64,000 nucleotides of DNA from Amaurobius ferox (lineage: Eukaryota > Arthropoda > Arachnida > Araneae > Amaurobiidae), in assembly GCA_951213105.1 (NCBI GenBank), contig OX578133.1, positions 141,167,313 through 141,231,312 of the forward strand, in the 5' to 3' direction. Below the pieces are notes generated by a model. That model was not told the origin of the DNA, did not search any database, and worked only from the letters and a program-made list of their open reading frames with translations. The stretch's first letter is position 1. Each line of letters opens with the position of its first letter. The position numbers and the translations under genes are program-made. Below are positions 1 through 10,846 of the stretch, piece after piece.

Positions 1-60
1 TGTTTTCCGTAAACCATCTTTTACCAACTCCTGTATCCCAGCTAATTCTTATCATCCTAC
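1..60 (+). mobile_element. Penelope-like element scrap
   Basis: These 60 bases match 8151-8210, inside the Penelope-like reverse transcriptase region of the copy at 7940-9171, with roughly a dozen substitutions. They cover the stretch just after the VDD box. The match continues off the left edge of the window, so a larger Penelope copy probably lies there. Confidence 0.75.
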
Positions 61-1054
61 TAGCAGCATACCCGTTCTTCGTACGGAGTATATAATATAA
101 AGAAACTTAAAAATCTCAATCATGTGCAAATGCCTATAGTATACTAAATGACATTTTTAATCAAAATATTTTGTTAAAATATTTAATACAATGCTCCTAA
201 AAAGAAGTTTAAGAATCTTTGTTCTCACTATACAAAATTATCTTCATTGTCAGTTCTGAAGAATAAAAAATCCTGGTCCCTTCTGTAAGCAAGTTTACAA
301 AAGAAACATGGTGGTACATTTGAAGAGAAATATTAGGGGAACACGCAGAAGTAAACCATTTATCGATTTAAACTGTAATTAAAGAAATATTTAATGTCAG
401 AATCAAAGGAAGAGTATTTGAACCGAAAGTTCGTGTCCTGGACAGACTAGAAATAGCAAAACCACAGATTTTTGCAGACAAGTACAATCAGTCAGAAAAA
501 AACCCGAACACTGTTCATTATTCTGGCTCATCAGGTCATACAGTAATTGTTGCATTGAATTTCTTAATCACAATGTAACATTGCAGTTTCAGAGGAGGAA
601 TTTGATCTAAGAAGATAGTCCCTCAAACAGCGAAGCAATTCTTATAACGATCCCTCAAACGCAGATGAGCCGGACATAGATACGAAGAAGAATGGGTGCG
701 AACCAATTTCAAGGGAGCATCAGATGCTATATGAATGGAAGGGGCTGACCCGAAAGGTCAAGATATATCATATGGATCTAGCCAATAATATAGCTGGAAG
801 GCGTAGTTTTAAGATTTACATAGCCAATAACAAACAAACAGGGGCACCTTGTAGAGGGGGCAGAGAGAGAGCAACTTTTAAGTTTGGAAAATTAAGATCA
901 GGGATGAAGGATTAATCGAGAAACGTAGCTAGGAGACTAACCAGACACTTCCGCAGAGACGAAACCTCAGAGAGCCCTCAACGAAAAAGATGAAGGCAGG
1001 CTCTTTTACTATATTATTGGCACAACTTAAGAAATGAATTAAAAAACTTTTTCA
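61..1054. other. unassigned DNA
   Basis: No recognised gene. A 63-residue ORF at 724-915 (+) and the reading frame around 600-1000 are slightly richer in charged residues than the surroundings, so this may be decayed 5' sequence of the Tc1 relic that follows, but no motif supports that. Confidence 0.4.
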
Positions 1055-1496
1055 GTGAAGGTCACCGATGACCTGGAAGGGAGGGGGGGGGGATTTAATG
1101 GCCAAACTCCCCTGGTATTTTTAAGTAGAAAAATGAAGTCTGGGGACTATCAAGAAATCCTTGCAGACAATTTAATCCTATTTCTTGACTTGCTTGGAAC
1201 TCAGATTGCGTTTTCTAGCAAGATAGCACATAGATTCAAATATCTCGAACGCAAAGAAAATGTGATTACAGCAAAATAGTATCAATGTTTTGGACTGGCT
1301 AGCACTTAGTCCTGATTTAAACCCCATAGAAAATTTGTGGGGAATGCTAAGTTGCAAAGTTCATGAAAATGGGACACAGTATCTCTCTGTCAGTGACTTG
1401 AGGGTTGCAATACAGAAAGCATGGTATGAGATGTCTCCTTCTTTTTATACAAAATGTATTTTGTTCCATGGAATTTTGTGTAATTTTTTGCAATAA
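1055..1496 (+). pseudogene. Tc1-like transposase relic (DDE domain, C-terminal part)
   Basis: Two reading frames give consecutive pieces of a Tc1-family transposase, the nuclease that excises and reinserts its own element at TA sites. Frame one (1055-1279) carries a segment like NGQTPLVFLSRKM, typical of the stretch before the second catalytic Asp. Frame two (1290-1496) carries SPDLNPIENLWG, which holds the third catalytic residue, Glu. A frameshift lies near 1200-1290, where the second Asp should be, and the N-terminal DNA-binding region was not found. The last residues run off into a frame unlike the family. Clearly dead. Confidence 0.85.
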
Positions 1497-1579
1497 ATTC
1501 AAGTAAAATTGGTAATGTTATAAAGCATAGTGACTTTCATAGTTTCAGTTTCTTTGTTGCTGTTGTGAAGGCAAATTTT

Positions 1580-1611
1580 GGGCATTCTCTATACTTTTGG
1601 GACAGACTGTA
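1580..1611 (+). repeat. 3' terminal inverted repeat of the Tc1 relic
   Basis: The sequence ending ACTTTTGGGACAGACTG followed by TA is a typical Tc1 element end with its TA target dinucleotide at 1610-1611. It lies about 90 bases after the transposase relic, as expected. The opposite repeat was not found to the left, so the element is 5' truncated. Confidence 0.65.
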
Positions 1612-3569
1612 ATATTATAAAATAGTGAAAAATGCACAACATGCTAATGATTTTCAATATAAGGGTCACCCTGAAATTAAGAGAAAATTTGACAACCAAA
1701 ACTTCTTGAAAAAAAATAATTAAAGTTTTATTATTTATTTTATAGTTTTGTGTTCCTGTTAAATCAATGAAGTTGTACAAACCTCGAACAGAGCTCAAGA
1801 AAGCCTTTTATATTAACTTATTACTTATATTTTATATCAATAGAGATTAGTGTCACCTCCATGTCACAATATTGACTCTAAAATAATTTCAATCCCCCAT
1901 CAAAGTTGAGAAAAAACCATTACCTTGACAATGTACTAAAATTCCTCAAATGAATATGTGATATCTCATGTATAGTCGAAAAAATCCCCTATGAAATTAT
2001 ACCTTCATAAATTTAAAATTTCCATTAATCTTCAAAAATAAAGCAGACAAATATTTTTTTTAAAAGAGGATAAAATCTTTAATGTAGCTACTGTATTTCT
2101 TAATAATGTAACTGCTATTGTAATGTAACTACTGTATTTTTTAATAATGCAGCATCAATTGCTACTGTAATGTAGCTACTTTATTTTTTAATAATGTAGC
2201 ATCAATTGCTTAAAAACTTTATTTTCTTACTATTCAAATCAAAGCAATATAAATGACTTGCACATAAAATGTTCAACTAATTATATGATATTTATGGTGT
2301 TACAACAACCTAAGAAATGAACAGTGTATAAATAACAACTCATTACTTAGGTTTTATAATATTATAACTCTAGAAACTATAATCCTAAAATTCAAATGAT
2401 GAAACCATCTCTGAAAATAGAATTGTAACCACGACCCTCACTTGATTAAAATTTTGATGCAAATCGCAGCACATTTGGTTAGGATAACATTTTTATCAGA
2501 TTGATAATGGAATATTTTTCTTTTTTTGCAATACTAGTATGCATACAAGAATGAATTTTAAAAAATGTTCATCATAGGTTCATCAATGTTCATCATAGGT
2601 TAAGTCTTCATTGATAGTAAAAATGAAGAATGAAATAAAGGTAATCAACTATAAAGCACTTGGTTGCAAAAATTACCCATAGATCTTTTACTGTTAAAAA
2701 TATCTATGTGTAGTTCTTTTATCTTCAGGAGGTTCATATTAAATTCTTTAAGCTTCAAATATTTAATAACTTTTGAATTTTCTGCTTTTTTATAATAAAA
2801 TCTCATTCATAGTTTAGATTTCTCTTTAAAAGCATTTTACAATCAAATTCTTCTATTTTTGGTAGAAACTGCTAGATATTTGTAATTTAAAAATCAACTA
2901 AAAGATTAAAACACATGGTGGTTGTAATCCAAAATTACTAACAAAATTCATAAAAATTTTATTAAAATTTCAAAACTTAAATAAAACTTAAAAATGGTAA
3001 TAATACATGAGATCAGATGATGACCAGATGACCAGATTCAATGTTTACTCCAATTTAACCATAAATCTACAGACAGTTAAAGAATAATCCAATAATGAGT
3101 ATATTAAGAAATAAATAAAAAATATGTTTTATTATAAAGAGAAATAATATGGTTTGGATACCCATGAATAGCATACACTTACTAATAAGGAAAGTAACTA
3201 ATTATTGATTCTATTTAAGTATACATATAAATTGAATATAAACATACATAACACCATGTAACACGATTTTTGTTCCTGGGTAGTAAGTGTTATTTTCTAA
3301 TGGCTTATGCCTGGAAAACATAAAAAATGGCTATTATTCCCCTGAAATTTTGGTTTTGTAACCAGGACAGTGTTATTTTGAGTTATACCTGCTTTGAATG
3401 AGAAAATGTACGAATTCATATTTTTTGTTTACATAAAGTAAAAGACAAACACATATACATAAAAAATGACATATGTTTGCACTACAGTTGTGAACAAAAT
3501 TATTACAAAAGATTTAAAAATAAGTAGATTTCCGAGATTTATGATTATACTGTAAATTACTTTTACGAA
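1612..3569. other. AT-rich unassigned DNA with a minisatellite
   Basis: No gene seen. The one structured piece is at about 2080-2210, where a 41-48-base unit (TAATGTAGCTACTGTATTT, a T/A run, then AATGTAGCATCAATTG) repeats about three times with variation. The rest is simple AT-rich sequence, presumably intergenic and 3' of the PTIP-like gene. Confidence 0.5.
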
Positions 3570-3875
3570 TCAGCCCCTAAATATAGTCTCCCATCATGTT
3601 CTCGTTATACTGACCTTGATAGTAATGTTCGAAGTCCAATATGTCTTGATGGAAAAGTTTGCCTTGCTCCTCCGAGTATGCTCCCATGTTATCCTTTAAT
3701 TTATCTAGGTGAGCATCGAGGACATGACCTTTCAGACATCCCGCAGCCCATTTTGCTGTAGTTCTTTACCAGAGTATTAACCAGTTCCACATAGCTTTCG
3801 GACTTATGATTGCCCAAGAAGCCTTTAACTACTAAGACAAAGCTGTTCCAAGCCACTTTTCATTCTTACTGAGCT
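3570..3875 (-). pseudogene. relic of the FHQDI repeat-protein family
   Basis: Read on the minus strand, two frames joined by one frameshift give a recognisable protein tail: LDAHLDKLKDNMGAYSEEQ, then GKLFHQDILDFEHYYQGQ, then NENMMGDYIW. This conserved tail, with its HQDI and YQG...N...DY.W core, is one I recognise as common in uncharacterised, repeat-derived arthropod proteins; its biochemical role is not known to me. An in-frame stop near the upstream end and the frameshift show it is dead. A second, diverged copy of the same tail is at 33060-33360. Confidence 0.6.
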
Positions 3876-5164
3876 TATTTATGTGTACTGGAAAACATGT
3901 GTACTGGAAAAGGGTAAAATCTCAAAATATCATTGTGCCAGTTACAAAAACAAAGTTTATGAAGAATAATAGCCATTTTCTGTACTTTTGGAACAGAAGA
4001 AATTAGGAAATAACAATTATTACCCAGGAACAGGAAAAAAAAAATTTTGTTACTTAGTGTAATCATTCTTATACAGGATCATCAAAGCTATTTTTTCAGC
4101 ATTATACTTTTTTGCCCAATTATCAATTTAGACATAATATTAAAAACTGCAAACATGTAAAAATAAATATTGAAACTTCACCATGGAAAATACAGGGCTA
4201 CCACTGGTGATTAAAGTGACTATTTTGAAAGAAAGGCAACTATGGTGACTTTTTTAATCAAAATACACAAAAAAACTATTTTTAGAAAAACAGCTACTTT
4301 TTTGGTCTGCTGACAACTATTTTTAAAAAATCGCTCAACATTACTGTTCTATTGAATTTTAAACCTGACCGTGCGTCTTGCACTGCATGAAATCCCATTG
4401 CCACAGAATTTTGAATGGCTTTAAATTGTTCTAGAAAGGCCAGAAAGTGACTATATAATAAACCCATGTCACTGGAAACCTCATTACTCACCCCCGCTCC
4501 TTCCTAGGGAACTCCATAGATAAAGGATATCTATAGGAACTCTAATGATAACTTAGCTTTAGAAGGGTTATTATTTGTTGTGTGGTTTATTAATGTTTAT
4601 ATTTATGGCTGATGATGTCACGTTTTCCATAAATATTATTGCAACACATGTTTGAAACATAGATTAAGAAATGGCTGTAGAAAAAAAAGCAAAGTTTCAG
4701 AGATGATTTATTAACTAATTAAATAATCAATACCAAAATTTTCACATTCACAAATTTAGAAACAGGTGAACAAAATACATGTGTCTGAATTTAGAATTAA
4801 AACATTCAGTTATAATGAAATCAGACTCTATGATTTCAGAATTGTGTAAAATTCAAGGACTAATATTACAGATTTTACACACAGCTTCTTTGCTTAAGAT
4901 ATAATAATTAATAACCATACTTCTTCTTTGACGAAGTAAAATCAATCAAAAACTTAGAAAGGAAATGCAAATAATATTCTGCATCACAGAGGATCAGAAT
5001 ACTTTGGGTAAACCCTAGTTTATAAATGCTTAAATTCTGAAATGAAATCCGATTAAGTTCATTGTTATCAGTTATTACCAAAATCAAATAAATATCTAAT
5101 CACAGCCATTTAAAAAAAAAGCAGATTCAAACAGTTAATTAAATTATAATAGTTAATTTAAGAA
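3876..5164. other. 3' flank / 3' UTR region of the PTIP-like gene
   Basis: AT-rich sequence without a recognised gene. On the minus strand the first AATAAA after the PTIP-like stop codon that I noticed is at 4707-4712, giving a possible 3' UTR of about 450 bases. A 65-residue minus ORF at 4294-4491 has no recognisable domain. Confidence 0.35.
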
Positions 5165-5377
5165 TTAATTAAGTAGTAACAATAAAGGATACTCATTTAC
5201 ATTCAAATGATATTGAAGAAGTCCCATGAATATAAATTCGGGCTTCAAAATCTTGAAACCATGACTCTTGAAGCTCTGGATTAACTTTCCTTTCAGGAAG
5301 GTATTCTTTTCTACCCTTTCTTCATCTGCAATAATGATTACATTTTGTACACGCCCTGACGGCAAATTCATCAGAAT
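5165..5377 (-). CDS. PAXIP1: PTIP/PAXIP1-like terminal exon (end of last BRCT domain)
   Basis: This is the last coding exon of a BRCT protein, 70 codons plus stop. It encodes the second half of the C-terminal BRCT domain: a buried strand (VQNVIIIADEE), a helix, then GFKILKPEFIFMGLLQ, which matches the BRCT ending seen in PTIP (NAEFVLTGVL) and MDC1 (SPEFLLTGVL). The protein stops a few residues later, as PTIP does. PTIP binds phosphorylated SQ/TQ sites at DNA breaks and works with histone H3K4 methyltransferase complexes. The acceptor TTCTGTTACAG is at 5378-5388. The exon must begin in phase 0, which does not fit the 27-nt exon at 26279-26305 directly, so one exon between them is missing. Confidence 0.75.
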   Translation of the reverse strand: MLMNLPSGRVQNVIIIADEERVEKNTFLKGKLIQSFKSHGFKILKPEFIFMGLLQYHLNVNEYPLLLLLN

Positions 5378-6540
5378 CTGTAACAGAATTATGTTGATAC
5401 AGATGTTAATTATTTTGAATATTCATTCATATTTTTGCTGAAGATCTTTTAACTAACATAAAATGAATAATAATAAAATATAATAAAATAAATAATCTTA
5501 ACAGCCAAAAGAATAAAATGGGACTGAAATCCTTCAACTATTTAAAGGTAAGGCTGAAAATAATAATATAAAAAAATATCTTTGTGCAAAATATTTTTGA
5601 ACAGTTTCAAATATAATGCCCAAAAAATCTTATACAGTCGACTTGATAAGTTAATTTTTTAATAATACAAATATTCAATATTTCCTGTAACTTTGATATA
5701 TCAGCATTGTAATTCTGCTTTCTTTAAGTTAAATTTCATTGGCTGTAATTATTAATAACGCAAAATTTCAAGCTATTTTACTTTCTCCAGATATTTCAAG
5801 AGCAAATTATAGTTGAGTACAGAAATTTTTTTTCTCTCTCTAGATAATTATTTATTTTATTTATTTTGCCTTTGAAGGTGCAACATTATTATATACATTA
5901 TACAGATACTGTGTGAATTTCCAACTCAATTGTCTTATTATGAAAGTAACAAAGAAATGTAAAATTCATTTTTTAGGTCTTTTTACCAATGTTAAAAATG
6001 TCAACAAGTTTCTCTTTAAATCATTTCAGAGTTAAAATCTTATATCCAGAATAAAATAAATAGTCTGAGGGGTAAATTTCTATACATACTTTATCGTAAA
6101 TGGGGAATGAAAAACGAAAAGAATGAAGAAACTTGAAGAATGGATAACAAAAGACAAAATTTATGCATATATGCTTACATTTTCCCCACTAAATATGTGC
6201 AAAAATATTGAGGGTTTGGAGAACCAACAAAAAGATTATTGGGGGTTCAAAAAGTACCTCAAACCCACGAAGTCGGCACCTATGTTCTTGGCTATGTCGA
6301 GACAGTTGCCAGTAATTTAAATTCCATTAAAATATATAACAGCTTCATATTTTATAGCTTTTTCTAGAATGCAATAATGTTTTTGAAAAAATACTTCAGT
6401 TCATTTCATATATATATGAAATGGACTAAAATATATTTTCTCTACATATATGTCGAGAGGTTAAGGGGGCTCAGGAGGAATTTTGGTCCCAGGTGCCAGT
6501 TAGGCTAAGTCGGGCCTTAATGAGCCAGCACTGTGGCCAA
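5378..6540. other. intron of the PTIP-like gene, AT-rich
   Basis: No feature recognised. It holds TATATATGAAAT-type simple sequence and an unassigned 65-residue plus ORF at 6123-6320. The more GC-rich stretch 6460-6540 looks like the edge of a decayed element but cannot be assigned. Confidence 0.4.
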
Positions 6541-6559
6541 GTAAACCGTTAACAGCTAT

Positions 6560-6740
6560 AGAAAGGCAATATGCAGATTGTATACACCCACACAGCGTAT
6601 GTATCATGACATGCAATAAGACTATCGCTATTGCATATTTAACACATGAATTGCATGCACCCATTAATAAAAGACGATTTAATTTGAAAATCCGCTATGT
6701 GCATTGCATAAGCTTGAGCAGCAGATGCATTGTTATTGTA
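6560..6740. repeat. dispersed repeat, copy 1 (partner at 32060-32190)
   Basis: The stretch from GCATGCACCCATTAATAAAA through AAAATCCGCTATGTG, followed by repeated ATTGCATGC-like words, is shared with 32068 onward. It is an uncatalogued interspersed repeat containing many overlapping TTGCAT motifs. In the other copy it directly follows a mariner relic, so it may be the tail of an element. Confidence 0.55.
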
Positions 6741-7021
6741 TGTCCAGTATATACTCCTGTTTAAGTTGACTCCCTTACTTTCAGAGAAAAAATCAGAAAA
6801 AATCCAAAACTCATAAGTCAATGCCAAAAAGAGAAAAAAAAAATCAATAGATTATTCAAAAACACTTATAAACGAAAATATATATATATATATAATAATA
6901 AAATTCAATTTCTATAACAAAAACTTCATCAGAACCCTTTAAAGTCTAATTCCATGCAAGTCTAATACATATAGTCCGAGTCAAACTCACCAAATGGTTT
7001 AAAAAACAATTGAAGCATCAT

Positions 7022-7267
7022 TTAAATATCAGCAATCCAATCTATGCTCCTGTCATAGAAATCATTGTCATTGTCATTTATAAAAACCTCATCATCATTT
7101 ATGCCATCAAATAAATTACTAAAGCAACATTTCTTGAATGATTTCACACCCATTTCTCGCTGGTATCGCATCCCTGTCTTTGACCTGATCCCTGTCTTTG
7201 AGTCCTTGACCCACCGCATAATTAAAACAATATCTGGCTTCAGTCCATTATTTAAGACAGTTGTCAT
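7022..7267 (-). pseudogene. pogo-family transposase C-terminal fragment
   Basis: An 81-residue minus-strand frame contains KPDIVLIMRWVKDS, SFKKCCFSNLFDG and then an acidic Asp/Asn-rich stretch. This is the usual tail of pogo/jerky-type (DDE_1) transposases, where a W(I/V) segment precedes SFKKCGISN and an acidic linker. Only the tail is present and the catalytic core is absent. The sequence around the KPDIVLI motif is shared at DNA level with 12785-12840. Confidence 0.6.
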
Positions 7268-7330
7268 TAAATAAATAAATTGGCATCACATCTGATTTCA
7301 ATTAGCAGAAACAACAAGCGCACAACTATA

Positions 7331-7938
7331 ATAGAAGGTCTTTATTCCACTTCCTATAAGACGTACAAAATTTTAAAAAGGCCAGAGCGCTTTCGAGCGC
7401 AAATATGCTCTTCATCAGTGGCTACATGAAAATAGAAATGATCATTCATATATAAACCAGAAGAGGTGACAAATTTGCATAAATACAATTATCAATAAAC
7501 TTACGTTTATCTAAGGAGAATCCAAAAATACAAAAAATTTTTAATAGATTCAAAATCGAGCATAAATCACGAAAAGTACAGTAAAATTTTACAATTCTAT
7601 TACAGAAATTTCAAATTCAAAACTTTTTTTAAAAAATAGGGGGGGGGGGCGGCAGTCAGGCCCAATCCCCGAGAGGATGACGTCAAAGATAACTATGAAG
7701 AGACTTGAATTGCATGGAGTCGAGAATGAGTCGCCAAGCATAACTTAAAATCTGAATGAGGTCAAAATTACAAATCGACTCGCAGTAAATATAAATAAAG
7801 AGGGACTCAAAAAGGAAAATATCACGAGAGTTATTACAACGCATAAGAAGGAAAGTTCTTTCAAAAATGGGCCGGAAATTTTCTTTAACAAAATGAGCAA
7901 GTGCCGTAGAAAGTTTACCACCTTTGACATCCCTAGTA
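7331..7938 (-). mobile_element. Penelope-like element, inverted left copy (3' part)
   Basis: The reverse complement of 7482-7938 matches 8680-9171 at about 90 percent or better by eye. The left copy therefore carries, on the minus strand, the last part of the GIY-YIG endonuclease reading frame (7738-7938) and the 3' noncoding tail with a G-rich run at 7639-7648. It extends about 150 bases further than the right copy and includes the candidate hammerhead ribozyme. It lacks a 33-base duplication that the right copy has near 8870-8900. Confidence 0.85.
7381..7424 (-). ncRNA. candidate hammerhead ribozyme of the Penelope-like element
   Basis: On the minus strand the order GCCA, CTGATGA, A, GAGC, loop, GCTC, GAAA, GCGCTC, TGGC appears. 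GCCA pairs with TGGC (stem I), GAGC with GCTC (stem II), and AGC with GCT (a very short stem III). CUGAUGA and GAAA are the invariant hammerhead core blocks, and the predicted cut is after the C before UGGC. Hammerheads are known in Penelope-like elements, often with a tiny stem III that works better as a dimer. One extra A sits between the core and stem II. Activity cannot be read from the sequence. Confidence 0.6.
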
Positions 7939-7945
7939 TATTTTG

Positions 7946-8961
7946 GATTATTAGATTTATTTTGGATTTTGTGATAATATTTATTTACAAACTTGTGGTG
8001 CCCCTATGGGTAGCCCATTATCTGATATTTTGGCAGAGGCAGTTTTGCAAGAGCTCAAGAATGAAATTTTGCCTTTTTTGCCCAACCCCCCCTCTCTTTG
8101 GTGCCGGCTTGTTGATGATGTTTTTATTCTGCTGTTGGTTTTCATACTTCTGTTTACCGTAAACTGTCTTTTACTAATTCCTGTATTCCTGCTAATTCTT
8201 TCCATCCTATTTCCTCTAAAAAAGCTTCTTTTAATGCTTATTTTAATCGCGCTTTTAACGTTTGTTCTTATGTTTCTACTTTAAGTGACGAAATTGATTT
8301 TATTTTCAATCTTGGCCATGAGTCTGCCTATTCCTTTGAATTTATACATAAAGTTTTTTCCCATGTTCGCCGTAAATTTTCTCAAATTGATACTAAACTT
8401 ATTGCTTTAAAAGATCGTTTGAATCATAAATCTAGTTTCCCGTACCATCCTAGGATTTTCCGCCCCTTTATTCCGTTCTGCTCTGAGTTTGGTTTCAGGC
8501 CTGCTCACTCTATTGTTTCTTCTTTATTTAACCGGATTCGGTTTGATAAGCTGGGTGCTAAGGATGACTTTAAAAGCTTTGCTGGGGTGTATGTAGTTCC
8601 CCTGTCGTCCACCGATAGTAACTTTAAATTTTATATCGGCAGTACAAAGCGTACTATTGGTATCCGTTTGGCAGAACATGTTAGGGATGTCAAAGATGGT
8701 AAACTTTCTACGACACTTGCTCATTTTGTTGTTAAAGAAAATTTCCGGCCCATTTTTAAAAGAACTTTCCTTCTTATGCGTTGTAATAACTCTCGTAATA
8801 TTCTCCTTTTTGAGTCGCTCTTTATTTATATTTACCGCGAGTCGATTTGTAATTTTGACATTGACCCATTCAGACCCATTTCAGTAATTTTGACCCATTC
8901 AGATTTTAAGTTATGCTTGGCGACTCATTCTCGACTCCATGCAATTCAAGTCTCTTCATAG
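7946..8961 (+). pseudogene. Penelope-like reverse transcriptase / GIY-YIG endonuclease, truncated
   Basis: The frame at 7982-8139 gives YLQTCGAPMGSPLSDILAEA and then RLVDDVFIL, the reverse transcriptase motifs around the catalytic Asp pair. After a frameshift near 8130-8140 the frame stays open to the stop at 8959-8961: FHTSVYRK and the thumb, then GVYVVPLSS...FYIGSTKR, an Arg-rich helix with HVRD, and LFESLF, which supplies the catalytic Glu. That is a complete GIY-YIG nuclease, the enzyme Penelope elements use to nick their target. The N-terminal two thirds of the reverse transcriptase is missing, so the copy is dead. It faces away from the left copy. Confidence 0.9.
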
Positions 8962-9171
8962 TTATCTTTGACGTCATCCTCTCGGGGATTGGGCCCGACT
9001 GCCGCCCCCCCCCCCCCTATTTTTTAAAAAAAGTTTTGAATTTGAAATTTCTGTAATAGAATTGTAAAATTTTACTGTACTTTTCGTGATTTATGCTCGA
9101 TTTTGAATCTATTAAAATTTTTTTGTATTTTTGGATTCTCCTTAGATAAACGTAAGTTTATTGATACAGTA
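8962..9171 (+). mobile_element. 3' noncoding tail of the right Penelope-like copy
   Basis: This tail mirrors 7482-7735 on the other strand and includes a C13 run near 9005-9017 opposite the G run of the left copy. It ends abruptly near 9167-9171, where a pogo-type terminal repeat begins, so the ribozyme present in the left copy has been lost here. Confidence 0.8.
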
Positions 9172-9660
9172 CAACCTCGAAAATCCAGACTCGTCCGGAC
9201 TTTGCCGATTCCGGATTTTCGATTTTTCCGGATTATAGAATTTGAATAAAATTCAGATTTAATATTAACTAAATACACTATAAAGCACTATTTTTAGTAA
9301 AAATAATGGCAAAAGTTAAGTTAATCAATTAAAACATATTATTTAATCTAAAAAATAGGGCAAAAAAATTCTTAGAAAAAATATACACATTAATAATTTA
9401 GAATGTGTGACGAAACGAAATGATAAAATTCCATTTTACCATTTCGTTTAAATATTTCAATTAACATTTGTTATTTCATTAATTTTGGTTTATGGGAAAG
9501 CAGTTTTCCTTATCCTGTAGATGAACATTATTTCTGCTCGGTTATAAAGCTTCTTTGTTCAAGACCTTTATTTGCATGATCGATTGTTTGCATAAGATTA
9601 TGAATGGGTATTTTTTCTTCTCCACATTTATCGTCGCTACTTTGATCTTTTTTTATTTAA
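9168..9660 (-). mobile_element. pogo/Tigger relic: terminal repeat and transposase tail
   Basis: ACAGTACAACCTCGAAAATC at 9172-9191, followed by repeated TCCGGA-type words, is a pogo/Tigger-style terminal repeat. On the minus strand about 9480-9650 reads GEEKIPIHNLMQTIDHANKG then LEQRSFITEQ, with later pieces frameshifted. That is the acidic-linker plus LEQ...FI.EQEIM tail of Tigger transposases. The catalytic core is not recognisable to the right, so the right boundary is unknown. Confidence 0.6.
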
Positions 9661-10846
9661 TATCATATCGCGAATTTCGCCATCACTCAATTTATTTACG
9701 ATTGGCGTATGTATCAACATCACAGTGCAGAACTTCCGTTATATCGGCGGAAGATTTAAATAAATGCCGAGATTTAATAAAGATCGATGATTAGCACTTT
9801 TGACGATATATTTAAAGGTGTAAATGTGTTTAAACTATTTTCGCTATTAACGAACGAAAAACAAAAAATAAGAACTTAAAAAGTTTTATTTATTTTCTAG
9901 CATCTATATAATGTTATGTTTAAAAGACTGATGACTCTGAAAAAAGTAAAAACTTTATTAGTCAAATATGTAAAAAATATCGCAGTAGATAAAATAAATA
10001 TATTTTCCAAAAAAGAAAAATATCTCTCCTCTCAATGATTTTTCTAAATTACGATGAGTCATTCCTAGGCTGCAACAGCACCGGGACGTGGAGGGGCAGG
10101 GAAAGCGAAGAAAGGAATTTGCTTAGTTCCTAATCGTAAACACAGCCGACTTCTTTGAAAGGTCTGTGACCTTGTTGCTCGGTTCTGTGGGATACGATAT
10201 TATTTAGTTATTTATTTGCTATATATAGTATGTAAATATGGCTTTCTAAACAGAAAAGGCAAAATATACAGTCGATTTCAAGCTGACACGTTCAACGAGA
10301 ACGAAAAAATCATCAGATATGTATCGGGAGGGGGAGGAGATTCCGAAGATAAAACGGAATACATGGATGAATGGAATTCATACTACGAAGTGAACAAAAT
10401 AAATTTCCGTTAGCGTTAATATGAATTCTCGGGATTTTTAGATTTAATTGAACAATCTGTGATAAAATGTTACGATAACGTTTTAAAGTGCTTAATATTA
10501 AAAATTACATTGTTTCAGAAAAATGTCTTTTTCAATAATGAGAAAAAGAAATTTTGATAATAAAAATTCCGTATTTAAATAACGATGTATATTTTACGTG
10601 AAATAATTCATCGGGAGCTGTGACTTGAATAAGGGGAGGAGGGATTAACGCTAACAACGTAATTCATGCTCAAACCACGAGCCGATCTACGGCCGACCAT
10701 CTAAGCTTTTGTTTCATTTCCGGGTTCAGAAAGTCGACCGGAAAATACGGTAAAATAAATAATCTTACGTATAAAATAAATAATCTTACCCTGTTGTTTT
10801 AAATCCGTGACTTCATCAGTCCGGGGGAAAAACAACAAAAAAAAAG
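9661..10846. other. unassigned DNA
   Basis: No gene recognised. It is less AT-rich than its surroundings, especially 10060-10170 and 10620-10760. A 65-residue ORF at 10216-10413 with a GGGGDSEDK stretch has no known match. Part of this may be the remaining body of the pogo relic to the left. Confidence 0.35.

Noticed and set aside
8006..8284. A hydrophobic 92-codon ORF that looks like a membrane protein
   Set aside because: Only its first 45 codons are the Penelope reverse transcriptase; the Leu/Phe/Ile-rich remainder is the wrong frame after a frameshift, with the true frame continuing at 8140.
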